Shown: positions 23,237 to 37,900 of the stretch, piece by piece | Layout: the number at the start of each line of letters is the position of its first letter | Position numbering within the stretch: position 1 is the first letter of the stretch | Assembly: GCA_013397845.1 (NCBI GenBank) | Contig: VZTG01009143.1 | Span: forward strand, 445,319 to 509,318 | Reading direction: 5' to 3' | Source of the DNA: Melanocharis versteri | Lineage: Eukaryota; Chordata; Aves; Passeriformes; Melanocharitidae | Length of the DNA: 64,000 nucleotides | The notes under the pieces: model-generated | What the model was told of the DNA's origin: nothing | Database searches by the model: none | The model's input: the letters and a program-made list of their open reading frames with translations, nothing else | Position numbers and translations under genes: made by a program

Positions 23237-26200
23237 CTAGAGACCTCTCCTGGAGAGGACTCTCTCCCAAGATGCATCTTTCTTTGACAAGGCTTCTCTC
23301 CTGGACTTGACTAACGCTGCACTCTGCAAGGCAAGTGCCTTTTCTGCTGCAGCTGCTTCTCGCCTTTTTGCCTCTTCTACTTCTTTTTCAGCAATAAGTC
23401 TGCATGAACAAAATTTGAATTTAAGGTACTGTAAGAGGAGGGAGACAGAATTATACTGGCTAAGCAATTCCAGCTCTAGTCATAGTATGAGCAGTATAAA
23501 CTGTCACAGCATAGAGAAGCAGAAAGTCTCTAATTACCCCCTCAAGTCCAAGTATGTCTTAACTGCCTTTACACAGAGCAGGACCCAAGTGCCAGGAAAT
23601 ACCAGAGTTAAGAGTTTGTAACCTGAAAGTAGCCTGTATTTGTTACTCCAGGCAGTAACAGAAAGCACATGAGTTACATTCTGTATGTTACTAATGAAAC
23701 CTGTGTGAGTTTGTTTTCCAGGTACCGTATGCTATACTACTTTCTTAAGCACACTTCTCATTTTCAATAATTTTGTTAGTAGAAGATAAGAGATAACAGT
23801 ACTGCCAGACAAGATTCAACACTCACCTTTCCAGCTCCTCAGCCTGCATCTTTCTCTGCCCAGCCAATTCAGCATCCTGCTTTTTTATTTCTTTTATTTT
23901 ATCCCTCAGCACTATTGCATGCTCAAAAGCAGGGAAGAACTTAGTGAAAAAGATTTCCACCTGACATATCCACAAACTAAATAGCTCCTCTTGTTCATCT
24001 TTGTCTTCTTTTGCTTCATCTGCAACATGTAAATTAAACGTGTATTTAGCAGGGCACTTCTATTTCAAGTGTGTTTTGGACTACAGTACTTCAGCTCTGA
24101 TACTCTGCAGTGGGAAAGTCTGGCTTCTGCATGGTACAGAAGATGAAAGGTTTGAACTGAAAGGGGATGGCCCTTTTGTGAGGCTTCAGTGGCTTGGCCC
24201 TGGGAATGGCACAAAAAGACAATGAACTCTTCTCTTTAATCCTGTGGTAAGAGTCTTCAGCAGTAACCTGATGACAGTTCAGTACCTGTGACTCCTGTGC
24301 ATGGGGGAAGGGAGGAACAAACCTGAAAGGACAGAGGTGTGCCAGTGTCCCTTGTCATGTCAGGAAACAGGCCAGGCCCAGGTCATGGGCCCTGAACAAA
24401 CAGTTTTTCAGATGTGTAACTTTCCAGCCATCAGATTTCAGCAAAAGAGCTGATAACTACACAAAGATCCTTGTCTACCTATGTCCTTGGATTTGAGTTT
24501 TGTATCAGCAGAAAACCTTTAACAAACACAAAAACCAACCCAGATGAGACCTGCTAATCAGCTGGAAGGAAGATGGTACAAAAAACGATGACGGTCAACA
24601 CACCAAAGTGCTCTTACTGAATCTCTTCTGCCCGAGTGTTGGCCTGTCCTAACATAAGGCATCTGATCCCAGCTAGTGGTGGCACACCACTAATAATAAT
24701 TCTTATTTTAAGTAGAAGAAGCAGGACATAGCAGTAATATATTTTATATGCCCAAGACACTCCACGGACAGGTTTGCAGCTTCAACTTCTCATAGAGTAA
24801 ATACAAATTACAGCTTGTAGATGCCCTACAAATACTATGTAGCATTTTGAAACTGGGGAAACTATGTAAGTCAGTATTTAAATGTCTCATTAAATCATGA
24901 AGTTTTATTTTCTTTAAAAAATATTTTAAGTTTTTAAAAAATCTTCCTCCAGAACTAATGCTCATTTACTGCCCTCTTGTGACAAGCTGAAATCTGCATA
25001 CAAAATTAAAACTTCACAATTCAAGAGCTACAAGAGATTTTTGTGTGTGTGTTAAGTCCTAAAACAGCAGGACTGTTTTACCTGTCAATTCCTTTTCTGG
25101 ACAGGAAACCTGTTCTTCTTTTGCATCCCCACTGGGCAATGACAAATCATCTTTGCTTTCTCCAGGAGTTGCAGGAAATGAGAGAAGAGTTTCTGATATT
25201 GCAAAGAAAGAAAATTAAAATTACTCAGCCTTTAATCCTGTGCATGAAATATCAAGTTGATCTTCAGCACAAACAAATATAGATTGTCATCTGACCTGAA
25301 AGCCAGACCTGTGGTTAAAATACTTCTGAAATTATGAGAAGTTTGTTTCTAATGAAGGCACAACGCAGAGTTCAAGCTCCTGTTTCCATGCCCAAATGAG
25401 TGGGACAGAACAGGAAGAATTAAGGTTTAAAAAGCCTTTAAAGTTATTTTTAAGGAAAAAGTGATAGCTTCTAATTAAAAAGCACAAAAATTCAGAGATT
25501 CCAACTTGCCCAGCTATCTGTGTACAGCAGGTATGGAAAACTAAACACAAACTTTGTCATAATCGCCAAGGAGCTGCCCTCTATAACTGCAATACATCAC
25601 CTGTTTCCACGTTCGGCTCCTGTTTAATTGTTTCGAAAGTTGCAGAAAAAGTGAATCTCCTCTAGCCACTTCATAGTTTTATAGCCACTTTATACAGTAC
25701 TCACCCAGTAGAGAAGGTTGATGAGCAGGCTCTGTGTCTTCACAAGGTCTCGGTGGCTGGCAAGAAGTTTTACATTCAGTCACTAAATGTCTGGGCTTGT
25801 GTTCAAATCACAAAGTGAAATCCCAAGTCCCTTTGAGTCATGCAAATTCCCATCTCCAAAGCATGCTGTCATTCAAATGCATCCTGCAATCATGTCTATC
25901 TCAAAACATCTAAATTGCAGGAGTGTTTCACCTTTTCAAGTATTACCAGGTAACACCTTACCTTCAATACCAGCCAGACAAGTAAGATTATCCTATTTCA
26001 GAGCTAGGGAAAGACCACTACAGAGAATGAAAGCTCCTGTTCTTTGACCTGTTCCTCTGTTCTTACATGTTGCTCTACATATTGTTCATCTGTTGTTCAT
26101 CTGCTCCTGAGTGTACAGCTCAGCTGCCTCAGAAATGTCATCATTTATGTCCATACCAATTATACTTCTGCTGTAGGTGCACTAATGAAATGTAACACAA

Positions 26201-29200
26201 GAAGAATTTTACCCTCAGTACTTTTAAATTTTCTTCTTTTTTTTGACTATTTTAATTGGACCACTTCACTGTGCAACTGTGTCACTGCTTGCAGTGATGC
26301 AAGGGAATGGGTCCATAGGGTGGGAACAAGTGGCCAAAGAATGGGAAGTGGTGGTGAACAGTGGCACTACTGGCTTACAGAGGCTGTGAAATTATGTTTG
26401 TGAATACTCTTTGAATTAATAAAAATACTTTCATCTTGTGCATAATTCCAAATAATAACAATTCTAATTCATGTCTTCAGCTACTCTGTATACACAAATT
26501 GCACCAGTGTCACAGGCAGCATCTCACAACCTACAAAATCCTTATTCAGACATTTAGCAAAAAGAGGACAGCTTAACTGCTGGCAAACAGCAAGGCTTGC
26601 TACACACAACAGCTGCAGTGCCATTTTTACAGGACAATTTTAGACATTCAGCTTAATGCAGAAGAGACGTATCTTTCACCAGCCAACCAATCTGTCAGTT
26701 CCCCTTCAGAAGTACTCTATGTGTATTTATAGTTATCTAGGAAAATGTGCAAATGTGTTAAAACTGTCTAAGCTGATGTTACAATTTAAGGTACCAACAA
26801 ACAGAAAAAGCAGAAGGACCCAATCAAATGTTTGTTTTTGCAAAAAGAGGAAATTTGTTTCCATGGTCAGGAAACAGAATATTTGCAGGGCCTGACTTTG
26901 CCCTCTAAGTGGACAGGTAATAACACTGATCAGGTCTGCATCAACTTTACCTGGGGCGGAGAGTGTTCTGGGAGAGACACAGCTGAGGTTTCCTTGGAGA
27001 ACTCCTTGATTTCAAAGCTACTTCTTTTCTGATTTTCTTGGGCTTCTTTCTTCGGGATCATGTCCTCAGTAACATAAACCAATGCACATTCAAGAAGAGC
27101 TTCAAAAAATTCCAGAAAAACCATCTAGAGTAAAACAAATGCAGTGGTAAATTAGTTCATTTTCACAAAATCTCTTCATTAACAGGCCTTGCATCTGAGC
27201 AAGCAAAGAACTCAGAAGTGATAGTGAAGTCTCTGTGGCCTCATTTATCTAGTCAAACGTCCCTTCTTCTGAAGGAAAACTGAAAACAGCCAAAGCTCAA
27301 AAAATTCAGGAGAGGATATGATGTGTTACACTTTATACAAGTCATATTGAGCTAAAACACTGCACTGATTTTTGCTGTATCTGGAGCTATGAGAAATTTC
27401 TCTAACAACTCACAGCTACAGCTATTACCTAAAACATCATATTTTAATTCCAAGGGATGCTGTTAGAAACCCCACGAGTGGGTTTATAATGGATTCCTTA
27501 GTAAGGCTTCCACTGTGTGTTCAGTTTATCAGATCCTGTTTAAAACAAATTCAGTCATGTCATTTACAAGAAACTGTTACTAAATAAGAGTTAATTCTTT
27601 AAGGGTGAAAACCTCATATACTGGGCCAGTTCTCAGGTAGCATGAGAGTCTTCTACAGTCACTACTTGACCTCACTGAGGTGGCAGCACCTCACATGTCA
27701 CTAATCAGGTTTCTTGGATCACCAGATTTTCAGGATCAGGGGGTTCACATCTTAATTACTGATCCACCTTAACAGCCTCGGCAGCTGGAAGTGCAGTGAT
27801 TAATCCCTCTGTAATCACTGCACACCCATTTTGTCAGGCAGCTCCCCACAGACAGAACTATCACTAGCAGCACTCCACTGGAAATGGGATTTCCCTGCAT
27901 GGATTATGGCACTCCTAAGGACCTTTCTGAATGGTCAAGTATGCTGAGACTGTGCTAAGATGAGGTAATAAGAAAAACATAGAAGTACATGAGCTAAACT
28001 AAAAGATATAAGCAGAACAAAGGAAGACAAAAGCAGAGGCTCAAGTTTGTACTCTTTTTTTTTTTTAATAAATTAATTCCTTTTCCTCCTGTTCCAGCAG
28101 GACAGTATTTGCAGCAGTTTTTAAAAGCAATTTTAACTGTTCCTGTAGCAATGGACTACATTTTTTTTCCATACACACCTCCAGCTCCAGGTTGAGACCA
28201 TGGACGCCAGGTAGAGAGGCACCAACTTTGACAAATATTCCCAGAACTCTTGGAGCAGTTACTTCTTCGCTGAGAAGTTTTAAATCCTGGGTAAGAATAA
28301 ATGTTACATGTTAACAGCACTTAAGACATTCCCCACATGGACCTAATCTACCTTTGTTTCAAGCCTGTGCCAAAATTTCTAGTGGTTTCAAATTATACTT
28401 CCACATATGTAATTAACAGCAGAGTGAAATTCTAGTCCTATTGAAGCCAATGGGAATTTTCCCTAGACTGCAAAAGCAGTGTTACAAAAGAACTTGTGAA
28501 AGCTCATAAACAAAAATATAAAAAATTACGATTTTTCCTTCTCATTTTTTCTTCATGAAAAAATTGCTCAGATTTATAAAGTGAAGTACCCACACCCCAG
28601 GCTTATCAGTGGGAATTGTTCTCTACCTTCATAGTAATCTTGATATGTCCCCGAATTACTGAATTTTAGTAAATAATCTCATGTTATTCTTGTAGTAAAT
28701 AAATTATAATAATGGTTTACAGTGTTATTTCAATAGCTGTCAGTCCTTGAGTTCTAACAATAGGACATATTCATATATACGTTTTATAGATGGGGCAGAG
28801 GGAGACACAGTGGGGACCAGTAAAAACATTTATATTCCCTTAAACGTATTTGTCTAGGATTTGATAAAAGCAAAAAATTAGAATTCAAATCCTGAAAAAG
28901 TGCATAAATAATAGTAGATAACAGTAGAACAACTGTTCCTTTACTGCTCCTTGGACAGTTTGCACAAATAACCTCACTCCCACCTTTCCAACTGTGCGGA
29001 AGCCACAGGGACTATTTTAAAAGGCTCATATGAACTGAACAAAGAAAGCACATCTAATCACACAAAACAAAACAAAATTAGATTATTACATCCAACATCC
29101 AGAGGAATTGCCTCAGCTTCACTGTGGGTTCAAATGGAGGTCTGGGACACGGTCTATAGAAATCTCCATATATTTCCCAGCATTTGTCAATGTAGCTCAT

Positions 29201-32200
29201 GGCAAAAGATGTGAATTGTTCACCAGAATATAAGATACCTTTCAAAATGAATTGGGGAAAAAATAACAGTTACAATAAAACTGTAATGCATGTGGCATTA
29301 AGTGATGAATTCTGCACAGAAGAAATAGCATTGCTTACCTTGGACATGACAGGCAGATGGCAGAACATTCCTGGACATCATTTCTAAGAAACACTTCCGC
29401 AGATGAGGAACTTCGTGTCTACAGTTGAAACAAAAACACTCTGGTCTGGGAAGATTCAAACTGATTACACTGAAATAAATTTCAGTAAAAGATGAAACTT
29501 ACTTGTACTGTTTATGATAGATATGAAATGCCAGGTGAACAAGGTAGGATACAAATGTTCTGAACAGTAATACCTCATGTGGACAATGTATATCCTTAAG
29601 TGGTTTATTACCTAAAAAATTAAAAAAAAAAAATTTTCTACTGTTCTCGTGTACATTAAAATGCTTATAGGCATATTGATTTGTCAGCCTTTCTTATCCT
29701 CTCCATCTCCACCTATCACAGTGTAACAACACTCCTGGAAGACTCAGACCAGACAATGCAGCACTTCCGAACAAAGGTCAAGGGAGAACTGTCCACCTGT
29801 AGCTGGATCTTGGACAATTCTCTTTCTAGAAAGGCATCCACTCAGGATATATAGAAATAAAAGGGGATTCAAAGTTGGAGTTAAACCCTTCACAGACTAA
29901 GGACACTGAAGGTCTAAAGGGAATTGATTGATTAACTGGCTCTATGGAAGACAAAAATATATACTACATGCAAACCAAAGTTAAGAACATTGAAAAGAAA
30001 AAATTGTTTCTCCTACTTCTCTCTCTCTTAAAACTCTCTCTCTCTCTTAAATAGTAATGGCAAGACCAGGGGTGAATACATATTTTGAACAGATGGCTCT
30101 TCAGTGCAATATTTTACGTTGTATTTTAATTTCGTATTTTCTCACCTAAGGACCAGAAGGGCCCAGAGAAGTGTAAATTGATCCACTGAGAACTCACAGG
30201 CACAGAGGTACTGACTCAGGAACACTTAACTCCCAGAGCTGAGCTGCCAGGAGAACTTGCCACTCCAACTTTCCACAGTTTACTACTAAAATTACTCCAT
30301 TCTAGACCCTGCCCACCAGGAATACAAACCTCTCAATAGCCGATCCATTTCAGCAAGAGTTATGGAGGAGAGGTGAAACTCACAGTCCTTCAGAAACCTC
30401 CAAAACTGCAGCTTAGTCAGGGTGTAAGTGCCATCAGGAGAAGGACCACAGCCTAAGGTACTGTAGAAGTAGTAGACTTTTCTCAGTTTTGAAATACGCC
30501 TCAACACAGCCAATTCTACCTAAATAAAGCAGGATATGTTTTCAGCATCATCTCAAAGCAAGCAGAGATGAGTTTGTATTGATCCTGTAACTGGCAGACA
30601 ATTATTTGACCTTGCAACTTAGAATAGCGTATCCCTGGCTAAGTGTTCACAAAAGCAGTACTCAAAAGCAGTTTTAATACATGAGTTTTGGTGATTGATA
30701 AAAATAAATTATCCTCTGTCAGCGGACAAATCTCAGAGTAGCTAAAGCTGGTTGCTCAATGCCCTTCCCGACATGTTAACCTATCTTTAACTGGCCTTAT
30801 TTAGTGGAAGCTCAGAAGAGGCAACACTGTCTATTTATTCTTTTTGCTTTTCTGTTTTCATGGCCTTCAGATTTTTGAATAATTGTTTAAAGAAAGAGTT
30901 ACTTATACACAAATAAACCAGAAATAAAATAATATGAAACACAATACAAGGGAAAACTGAAAGTATCAAACAGTAGACTCTTACTTGCTCCAGTTCTTCC
31001 TCTCTGTCCTCCCTTGGCAACAAGTCAAGCAGTGAAGATATATCCAACTCAATATCTGATCCCAGAATAGAAATCTTTCCCAAGGCATTAATGACTGTGG
31101 TCTTTTCTACCAAGCAAATGAAATAAGTCAGAACAAACTAAAACAAAGTTTAGTATATGTACACACAGAAAAACAAAACATGTGTTATTCCTTCTTATAT
31201 TACTGACTTGGAACAACAGATTTGCTCACAGTAAGAAGTAGAGATTTCACAACCAACATAACAACTGAAAAGCAATTTTGTCAAATCAACCCCTAACCAA
31301 AAGGAAATGCAGACATTATAAAAGCTGTGAAACTTTCAGACAACAGTTCTATCCATTACAAGATGTGGTGTGGATGTGTCACTCCACTCCAAGTGTCACT
31401 CACATGAAATGCAGCATGGCAGCAAAAGCCATGACTCTCATTTCTATCTAAGTTCTTTGAAGAAATATATCTGGTCCTTAAGTATGTACAAACTTCATGC
31501 TATAGTAAAATAGAAGAACAAAATGTGAACTGAGTAAAATTTGTTTTGTTAAGCTGCTCACTAGTGCCAGAACGCCTTCTTGTGCCAGTGGCCCTCAGCT
31601 TTTTGGCTTTCACAGCAGACCCTTGATGAGCAGGACATTCCACTAGACGATCATTTACAAACTCTCCTTGAATAACATGACCATTCTTGAAGACAAAGAT
31701 GCCCTACAGACAGATTAATTATAATATAAATATAAAACAAAGATAAAAAACCCAAAACACTAATTCTCTCAGTCAAATTTCCTTTTCAGAATCTTGGCTA
31801 AAATGAAATACATGAAATAAAATACAGCAAAAAAAATTTTCCTACCCTCTTTTATAATGCATTTTGTCACCTATTAAATAGGTACATTGTTGGGATAAAG
31901 GACTGGCTATGTATTTGTTTGATTTTGAAAAGTATTTTCCTCCCATATAGAAAGACTTGTTTGCACTCCTTAGGTTGCATATGTGGCACTCCACTCAGAG
32001 TTTTTTCAAAAGTTTGTTTTATGTAAGAATCTCTCTGTGCAAGGACAGCTTGAAATCCACTAGCTCACAGTGGAAGTGTGAAATTCTGACCAACCACTGC
32101 AAAACTCAAGATGCACCTGCTGCACTGAAAATCTCCACAGTGAAATACATGTCTTTGTATACACCAAACATATCTAACCACAGAGTCAGCCTGTGTCCCT

Positions 32201-35200
32201 GGAATGACTCCTACTGCTTTCACTGGACTCTGCCCTCTGTGTGGGGATTCCATCCACACTGCAAACTGAATGTAGTTTGCTGTACAGAAATCTAGAGATC
32301 CACTATGCAGAGCAGAACAGTTTGCTCTGCTGTTGTCCGTAGTTCTGTCAACACTCACCTTGCCATGTTTCTTGTTATGCACCCATTCTCCACTGTACAC
32401 TGCTCCATCAGAATAAATAAACGTCCCACATCCATGGCGCTCCCCTTTTACAAAATCACCCACGTATTCATTCCGTAAAGAATACTGAGACATTTCCATT
32501 CTCTTCAAAAACCATGTGTGGGTGCCAGAACCATGCTGAAAAAAAATTGTGTGTTTAAAAGAATAGGTCCAGACTTCAGCAATTCTCTGAAATAAAAGCC
32601 CCCAGCTGATGGCTGCAGCACTTCAAAGCAGGCACAGAACTACATCCTACAAAGGTGCATGGGAGAAGAACCCAGAGGATGCACTGCATCAACACATACT
32701 TGAGCAAGCTCTACCACAGGACTCCTAAAGACACCCACCCTTCCTCCCTCAATCCTTCTCCTGTAGTGCTGAACAGCCAGGCGAGGAACACCATGCCACA
32801 CAGCCAGGATGGTCCACAAACAGGACTCCCTGACAATTTTAAGCAGAGTGAAAAGACAGAACAAGTAACTCATCTTCTTTTTGAAACAGAATAATAAATG
32901 GAAGAACTGAAAATGCCACAAAATTGTCTTCCATCATAAAACTTTTCCAAGAGAGAACAGTGTGGTCTAGTATTTTACAGGTGACACAGAAATAAACTGC
33001 CACATATACCTACTGCTGAAGTCATAGCTCAAGCTAAGTCACAAACACTTCTTTAACTTTTTTTTTTAATTGAAAAATGTTTCTATTTTCCACTAGGGAA
33101 TTAAATTTTGATTTTTTAAGACTAAATCAAAATCCTATAACAATTTGAATATTGCTAATATGAGAATCAATTAACAATAAAGAACATGTTTCTGGTATCT
33201 CAACCGGCAAACTCAACTGGCAAAAATCATACAAAGCTCCTTTGATATTGCACAAAACTCCCTATTTAGCTTTTCTAGAGTAGTGGACAGATGCTGAACT
33301 AAAGAAGGGTTTCTGGGAAAGAAATTAATACCTGTATGCCACACTCCCACTGTCCTGTATACTCCTGATTATCTGTCAGCCATTTCATTTTTCCATGTCC
33401 ATGTCGTAGATTTTTCTTCCACTGACCTTCATAGGTATTTCCAGATCCGTAGCTGCAAAAAACCAATAAAAGTTAATTCATACTAAGTTCTATGCTGATC
33501 TTATGAAAGATTTATGTGAAACCTCACTGCTAATAAATTTATAATTTATTAAGCATGACATAATTTATGACATGGACACAGAGATTTTATTGTAGCCACT
33601 GTTTACCTCCTCTTTTTAATTTAGAAATCACTAAAAATATTAACCAGCTCTTTTTCCCAAAAAGTCTTTGCCATGGCTATTTAACAATATTTGTTTATAT
33701 ATAATTCTATAGATAAGTCATTTATTCATAAGGCAGCTCCATCTGCTCAAATAAATCGAGTGTGTTTGTTTTTCAATACCAAATTGTGGTTTACCAAAGC
33801 TGATTTGGGATTTTGTCTTTAGCTATTCTTTTGTGTGAATGGTCAGTAGAAACACTGCACATAAAAATAAACTTCTAAAGGTCTGTTTTGTTATCATAAA
33901 GCACTTCGTACATTTTTTATTCCACTGCAGAAGGTACACACTACTATGAAATGACAGCCTTTGTACCCACTTTAAACAACAAGAAACTACACAATACACA
34001 AAAATAAAAAATGTTGAAGGTAAGAACAAGTGTGATCATATTTACCGTCTCAGTCCCCATCCTTCTCTGACATTATTTACCCATTCACCTGAATACCAGG
34101 AGGTCTGTTCCTGATTATAATAAACCGTACCCTGAAACAAAGAGCATAGCCAGTTTAAATACCTAAATATTCATCTACATGAATAAAACACCATATACAA
34201 ATGATATGATGTTTGTAATCATGTTCTAATACTTGGGGACACTTTGACTCACTGTACTGAAGGCAACTGAAATAACTGATTAATATTAGGTAAGACTTCA
34301 GAAAACACCAAGTGCTCAAAAGAAAAATCCTATTACATTACATCAAAGTCTACCATGTTCTTCAAACCCCTTGGAAATACTTTAAGAGAGCTAACCTTAG
34401 CATCTTAATTACTCAGTCTGAGGTAGATCAGTTTTCTGACCCATTCAGGCTTTTACTTCCAACAGTAGGTGTACAGTATTAACTGTATTCACAACCTCAG
34501 AAAAACTCCCTAGGAAAAACAAATCTCTGCACAGCATAACACCATGCAACAGAACAAAACACTTTTGCAAAACCTTTGCACAGTAACACTTGCTGTTCCT
34601 GAAGGTATCACCTGAGCCCATGCTCTCATTTAGTTCTTACTGACCTTTCCATGTCTTTTGCCATTGCACCAATAACCAGTGTAAGAAATTGGACGAGTGC
34701 CACTCCTGAAAACTCCATATCCATGCCTGAGTCCATCTTGGATTGATCCTTCATAAACACTGCCATCATTCCAGGTATAACGGCCATTATGCATCGGCAC
34801 ATTCTTAGTAAACGTTCCCTGAAAGATTAAATTACAACATTAAAATCTAAGACTCTTTGTCTCCCAGCCTTCTGGGACAAGTCAGGCTTGTCATTGAAAT
34901 CACTGCCACAGCTCTGCAGTTGCCACATGTACTGTACCAATTCCTGCAACTTATCTACTTTCCTTCAATTTGCACATCTAACTGGGTGCAACTGTGTTCA
35001 CTTATAACTTAAATTGTACTTTACCTCGTACGTTACTCCATCAGCCCATGTGTAAGTCCCTTCTCCATTCATACGCCCTTCAGAAAATAGACCCTTCAAA
35101 ATGAAGAGAATAACATCATTTGCAGATTTATTCTTACCCCAGCTGAAGCCTACAGTGACTGTAAGATTTCAAAAGAATGACATGTTCATTCCCCTCCAAC

Positions 35201-36372
35201 TACAAGTTTCAAATCAAGAGTTTTAATGTCAGAAACTAACAGAGCTTTCAATGCTTTTCAGTGCTCTTGAGAGAGAACTTAGTCCACTAGTTTTTTTTTT
35301 AATTTATACACTCACCTTGTATGTATTTCCTCCCTCAAAACATATAAATCCTTCGCCCTCATAGAATTCATCAACTTGTCCACCTTCATAGCTACAAAGA
35401 AAACAAACTAAAGATGAAGATTTCAAGTCACTGCCAATAGATCTAAATCACATGTAATAAAAGACCTTTGACTTACCATGGTCTACACACAGGTCAGCTG
35501 TTGCATCTTGTATAGACTAATGAACTACAAGAAAATTTCCAATTTTTTGAACCTTCCCTGTAATATTCCACATAATTGTTGTGTTGTCTCAGACCCATAC
35601 TTCCTTCAATTAAGAAAAAAGCCCACATTGGTAGCATTTACTGGCTTACAGTCAGGCATGCTGGTACACGAACCATTACATATAAACATTACATTGAAAA
35701 ATAAAAGTATTTTGTTAATGTTGCCATTCACCTGCTCCCTCAGTTTAGGATATTCTGAAGGGATATGAGCAGCCCTAAGCATTAAAAGGCAGCAACAACT
35801 GAAGATTATACGATATATTTTCTTCACCGGCTATCTGTATACTTTAACAAAATTTCACTGAAGGTGAACAAGCTAAAAGAATGAGGGTTTTGGCAGGCAG
35901 AGAGCACCAGCAGCACTCTAGGATGCAAGAAGGCAGCAGAATTCCACATGTATGTCTCCTAAGGTGCCACTGCTACTAGATCTGAATAACCTGATTCTCT
36001 GCTTCAAATCAAGAGTCAAATCTGTGTTTGTACGACACTGGCTACAGCAGAGATATTTCAACGAGAGTTCTTGACTTCACTGCTGTATTTGTAACAAGCA
36101 TACCTTTTTATAATCACTTGAGCAAGAACAGGCTCCTCGTGGATCCGGGGAACAGGCTGGACTGGTGGTTCCTCTACCGCTGGCTCTTTATCTGGTGCCT
36201 CTGGAATTGCCTGAGTTTCTTCACTCACTGACTCATTCTGCAAATCTGGCAGCGTTGTTAAGCTACTCTCAGCTGTAGTACCTAGAGATTCTTCTGACTT
36301 CTCACCAGCTGCCTTCTTACCATCTTTCTTGGCATCTTTCTTCTTGACATCTTTCTTCTTGCCTTTTATCAT
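23237..36372 (-). CDS. RSPH10B: Radial spoke head 10 homolog B (MORN-repeat ciliary protein)
   Basis: Nineteen exons on the minus strand, in coding order: 36104-36372, 35316-35391, 35025-35093, 34645-34818, 34046-34131, 33332-33452, 32359-32535, 31562-31703, 30985-31106, 30330-30519, 29503-29611, 29339-29418, 29090-29238, 28179-28286, 26951-27124, 25705-25756, 25082-25192, 23827-24019, 23237-23399. They join in phase with GT-AG introns to 854 aa (human about 870). The protein has a Lys-rich start (MIKGKKKDVKKKDAKKDGKK) and an acidic linker. About ten MORN repeats follow at roughly 92-350, with motifs such as YEGEGF, GRMNGEGTYTWADG and GEWVHNKKHGKG. A helical middle region (FWRFLKDCEF, FLEFFEALLECA) and a Lys/Glu/Ala-rich coiled coil complete it. 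It belongs to the axonemal radial spoke of motile cilia and sperm flagella. Exons 16-17 are the least conserved, so their limits rest mainly on splice sites and phase. Confidence 0.93.
30016..30048. repeat. CT-rich microsatellite
   Basis: Two short (CT)n tracts separated by TTAAAA, within the RSPH10B intron between exons at 29611 and 30330. Confidence 0.8.
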
Positions 36373-36984
36373 AGCTACTGAATTGCCTCAATGTGTACTT
36401 TCCTTCTGAAAAATGAAAATTTATTTGTCTTACGTAAATATTTTTACCTTATAAACTAGTTAAAAAACCCCAAACATGGACAACTACCAAGAAAAATACC
36501 AACTAGTACTTCTGTGATATTATACATGCATGTATTAAAGTAATCTCTGTAACAGCAATTCCTCAAGACAGTGGTGTCAGCTCATGGCAGGCAGGCCACA
36601 AGGTTAGGAGTGAGCAGTGTCTGTGAATTACCTCCAAGTCTTCCATCAAAACCACTGTGATGGAAGTGTTTTCAGCAGACTTACTTTTGCCACACGAAGA
36701 TCGCCATCTTTACCCGATTTTTAGCTGCCTATTAGATTTAATTACATGGAAAAGTTGAAAGCCATTTCTCAAAGATATGCGTTCGGCAAGTTCTTGGAAG
36801 TTACAGCTGCACTACTCTTATTGATTTAACTTGCATTCCAAGTTATGAGCTGCAGACTGAACCACAGCACAGCAGAACCACTAAACCTTCCAGTTAATTT
36901 TGCCAGTTGAGAGCTACCTGAAGGTTACAGGACTGCCTGCACAGCTACAATCGTATCACAGCTGGGTATCACCGCTTGTAGTGC

Positions 36985-37900
36985 AAGAACCCAACCCGCG
37001 AGTGCCGCAGCGGCGAGGGCTGGCAGGGACAGCCTCAACCGTCACCCGAGCGGGGGACGACGGGGGAAGGCCGGTGCCGAGCCCTTCCCGGGAACGGTGG
37101 GGCCGGGCCGGTGCCGAGCCCTGAGCCCCGGCTGAGGGCCGGGCGAGGCCGAGCCCTTACCGAGCCTCGGCTGAGGGCCGGCTGTGCCGGGCGGGGCCNN
37201 NNNNNNNNNNNNNNNNNNNNNNNNNNNNNNNNNNNNNNNNNNNNNNNNNNNNNNNNNNNNNNNNNNNNNNNNNNNNNNNNNNNNNNNNNNNNNNNNNNNN
37301 NNNNNNNNNNNNNNNNNNNNNNNNNNNNNNNNNNNNNNNNNNNNNNNNNNNNNNNNNNNNNNNNNNNNNNNNNNNNNNNNNNNNNNNNNNNNNNNNNNNN
37401 NNNNNNNNNNNNNNNNNNNNNNNNNNNNNNNNNNNNNNNNNNNNNNNNNNNNNNNNNNNNNNNNNNNNNNNNNNNNNNNNNNNNNNNNNNNNNNNNNNNN
37501 NNNNNNNNNNNNNNNNNNNNNNNNNNNNNNNNNNNNNNNNNNNNNNNNNNNNNNNNNNNNNNNNNNNNNNNNNNNNNNNNNNNNNNNNNNNNNNNNNNNN
37601 NNNNNNNNNNNNNNNNNNNNNNNNNNNNNNNNNNNNNNNNNNNNNNNNNNNNNNNNNNNNNNNNNNNNNNNNNNNNNNNNNNNNNNNNNNNNNNNNNNNN
37701 NNNNNNNNNNNNNNNNNNNNNNNNNNNNNNNNNNNNNNNNNNNNNNNNNNNNNNNNNNNNNNNNNNNNNNNNNNNNNNNNNNTCGCGGCTCCACACGAGC
37801 ACGGGCCGTTTGCTGAAGGTTCTTGGCCACAGCCGTGCCGGGTACCACGGGCGCGCTCTGCCACGCTGCTCGGAGAAGCGGCGCGGGCGGCTCTGAGCAC
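36985..37900. promoter_or_regulatory. CpG-rich island, probable RSPH10B promoter (gapped)
   Basis: Both flanks of the gap (36985-37198 and 37783-37900) are extremely GC- and CpG-rich against AT-rich surroundings. The island lies 0.6-1.5 kb upstream of the RSPH10B start codon and about 1.7 kb past the PMS2 3' end, so it most likely serves RSPH10B. A non-coding first exon may lie in the gap. The left flank contains repeated GGTGCCGAGCCC / GGCTGAGGGCCGG words. Confidence 0.6.
37199..37782. other. Assembly gap (584 N)
   Basis: A run of N inside the GC-rich, locally repetitive island upstream of RSPH10B. Confidence 0.99.
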
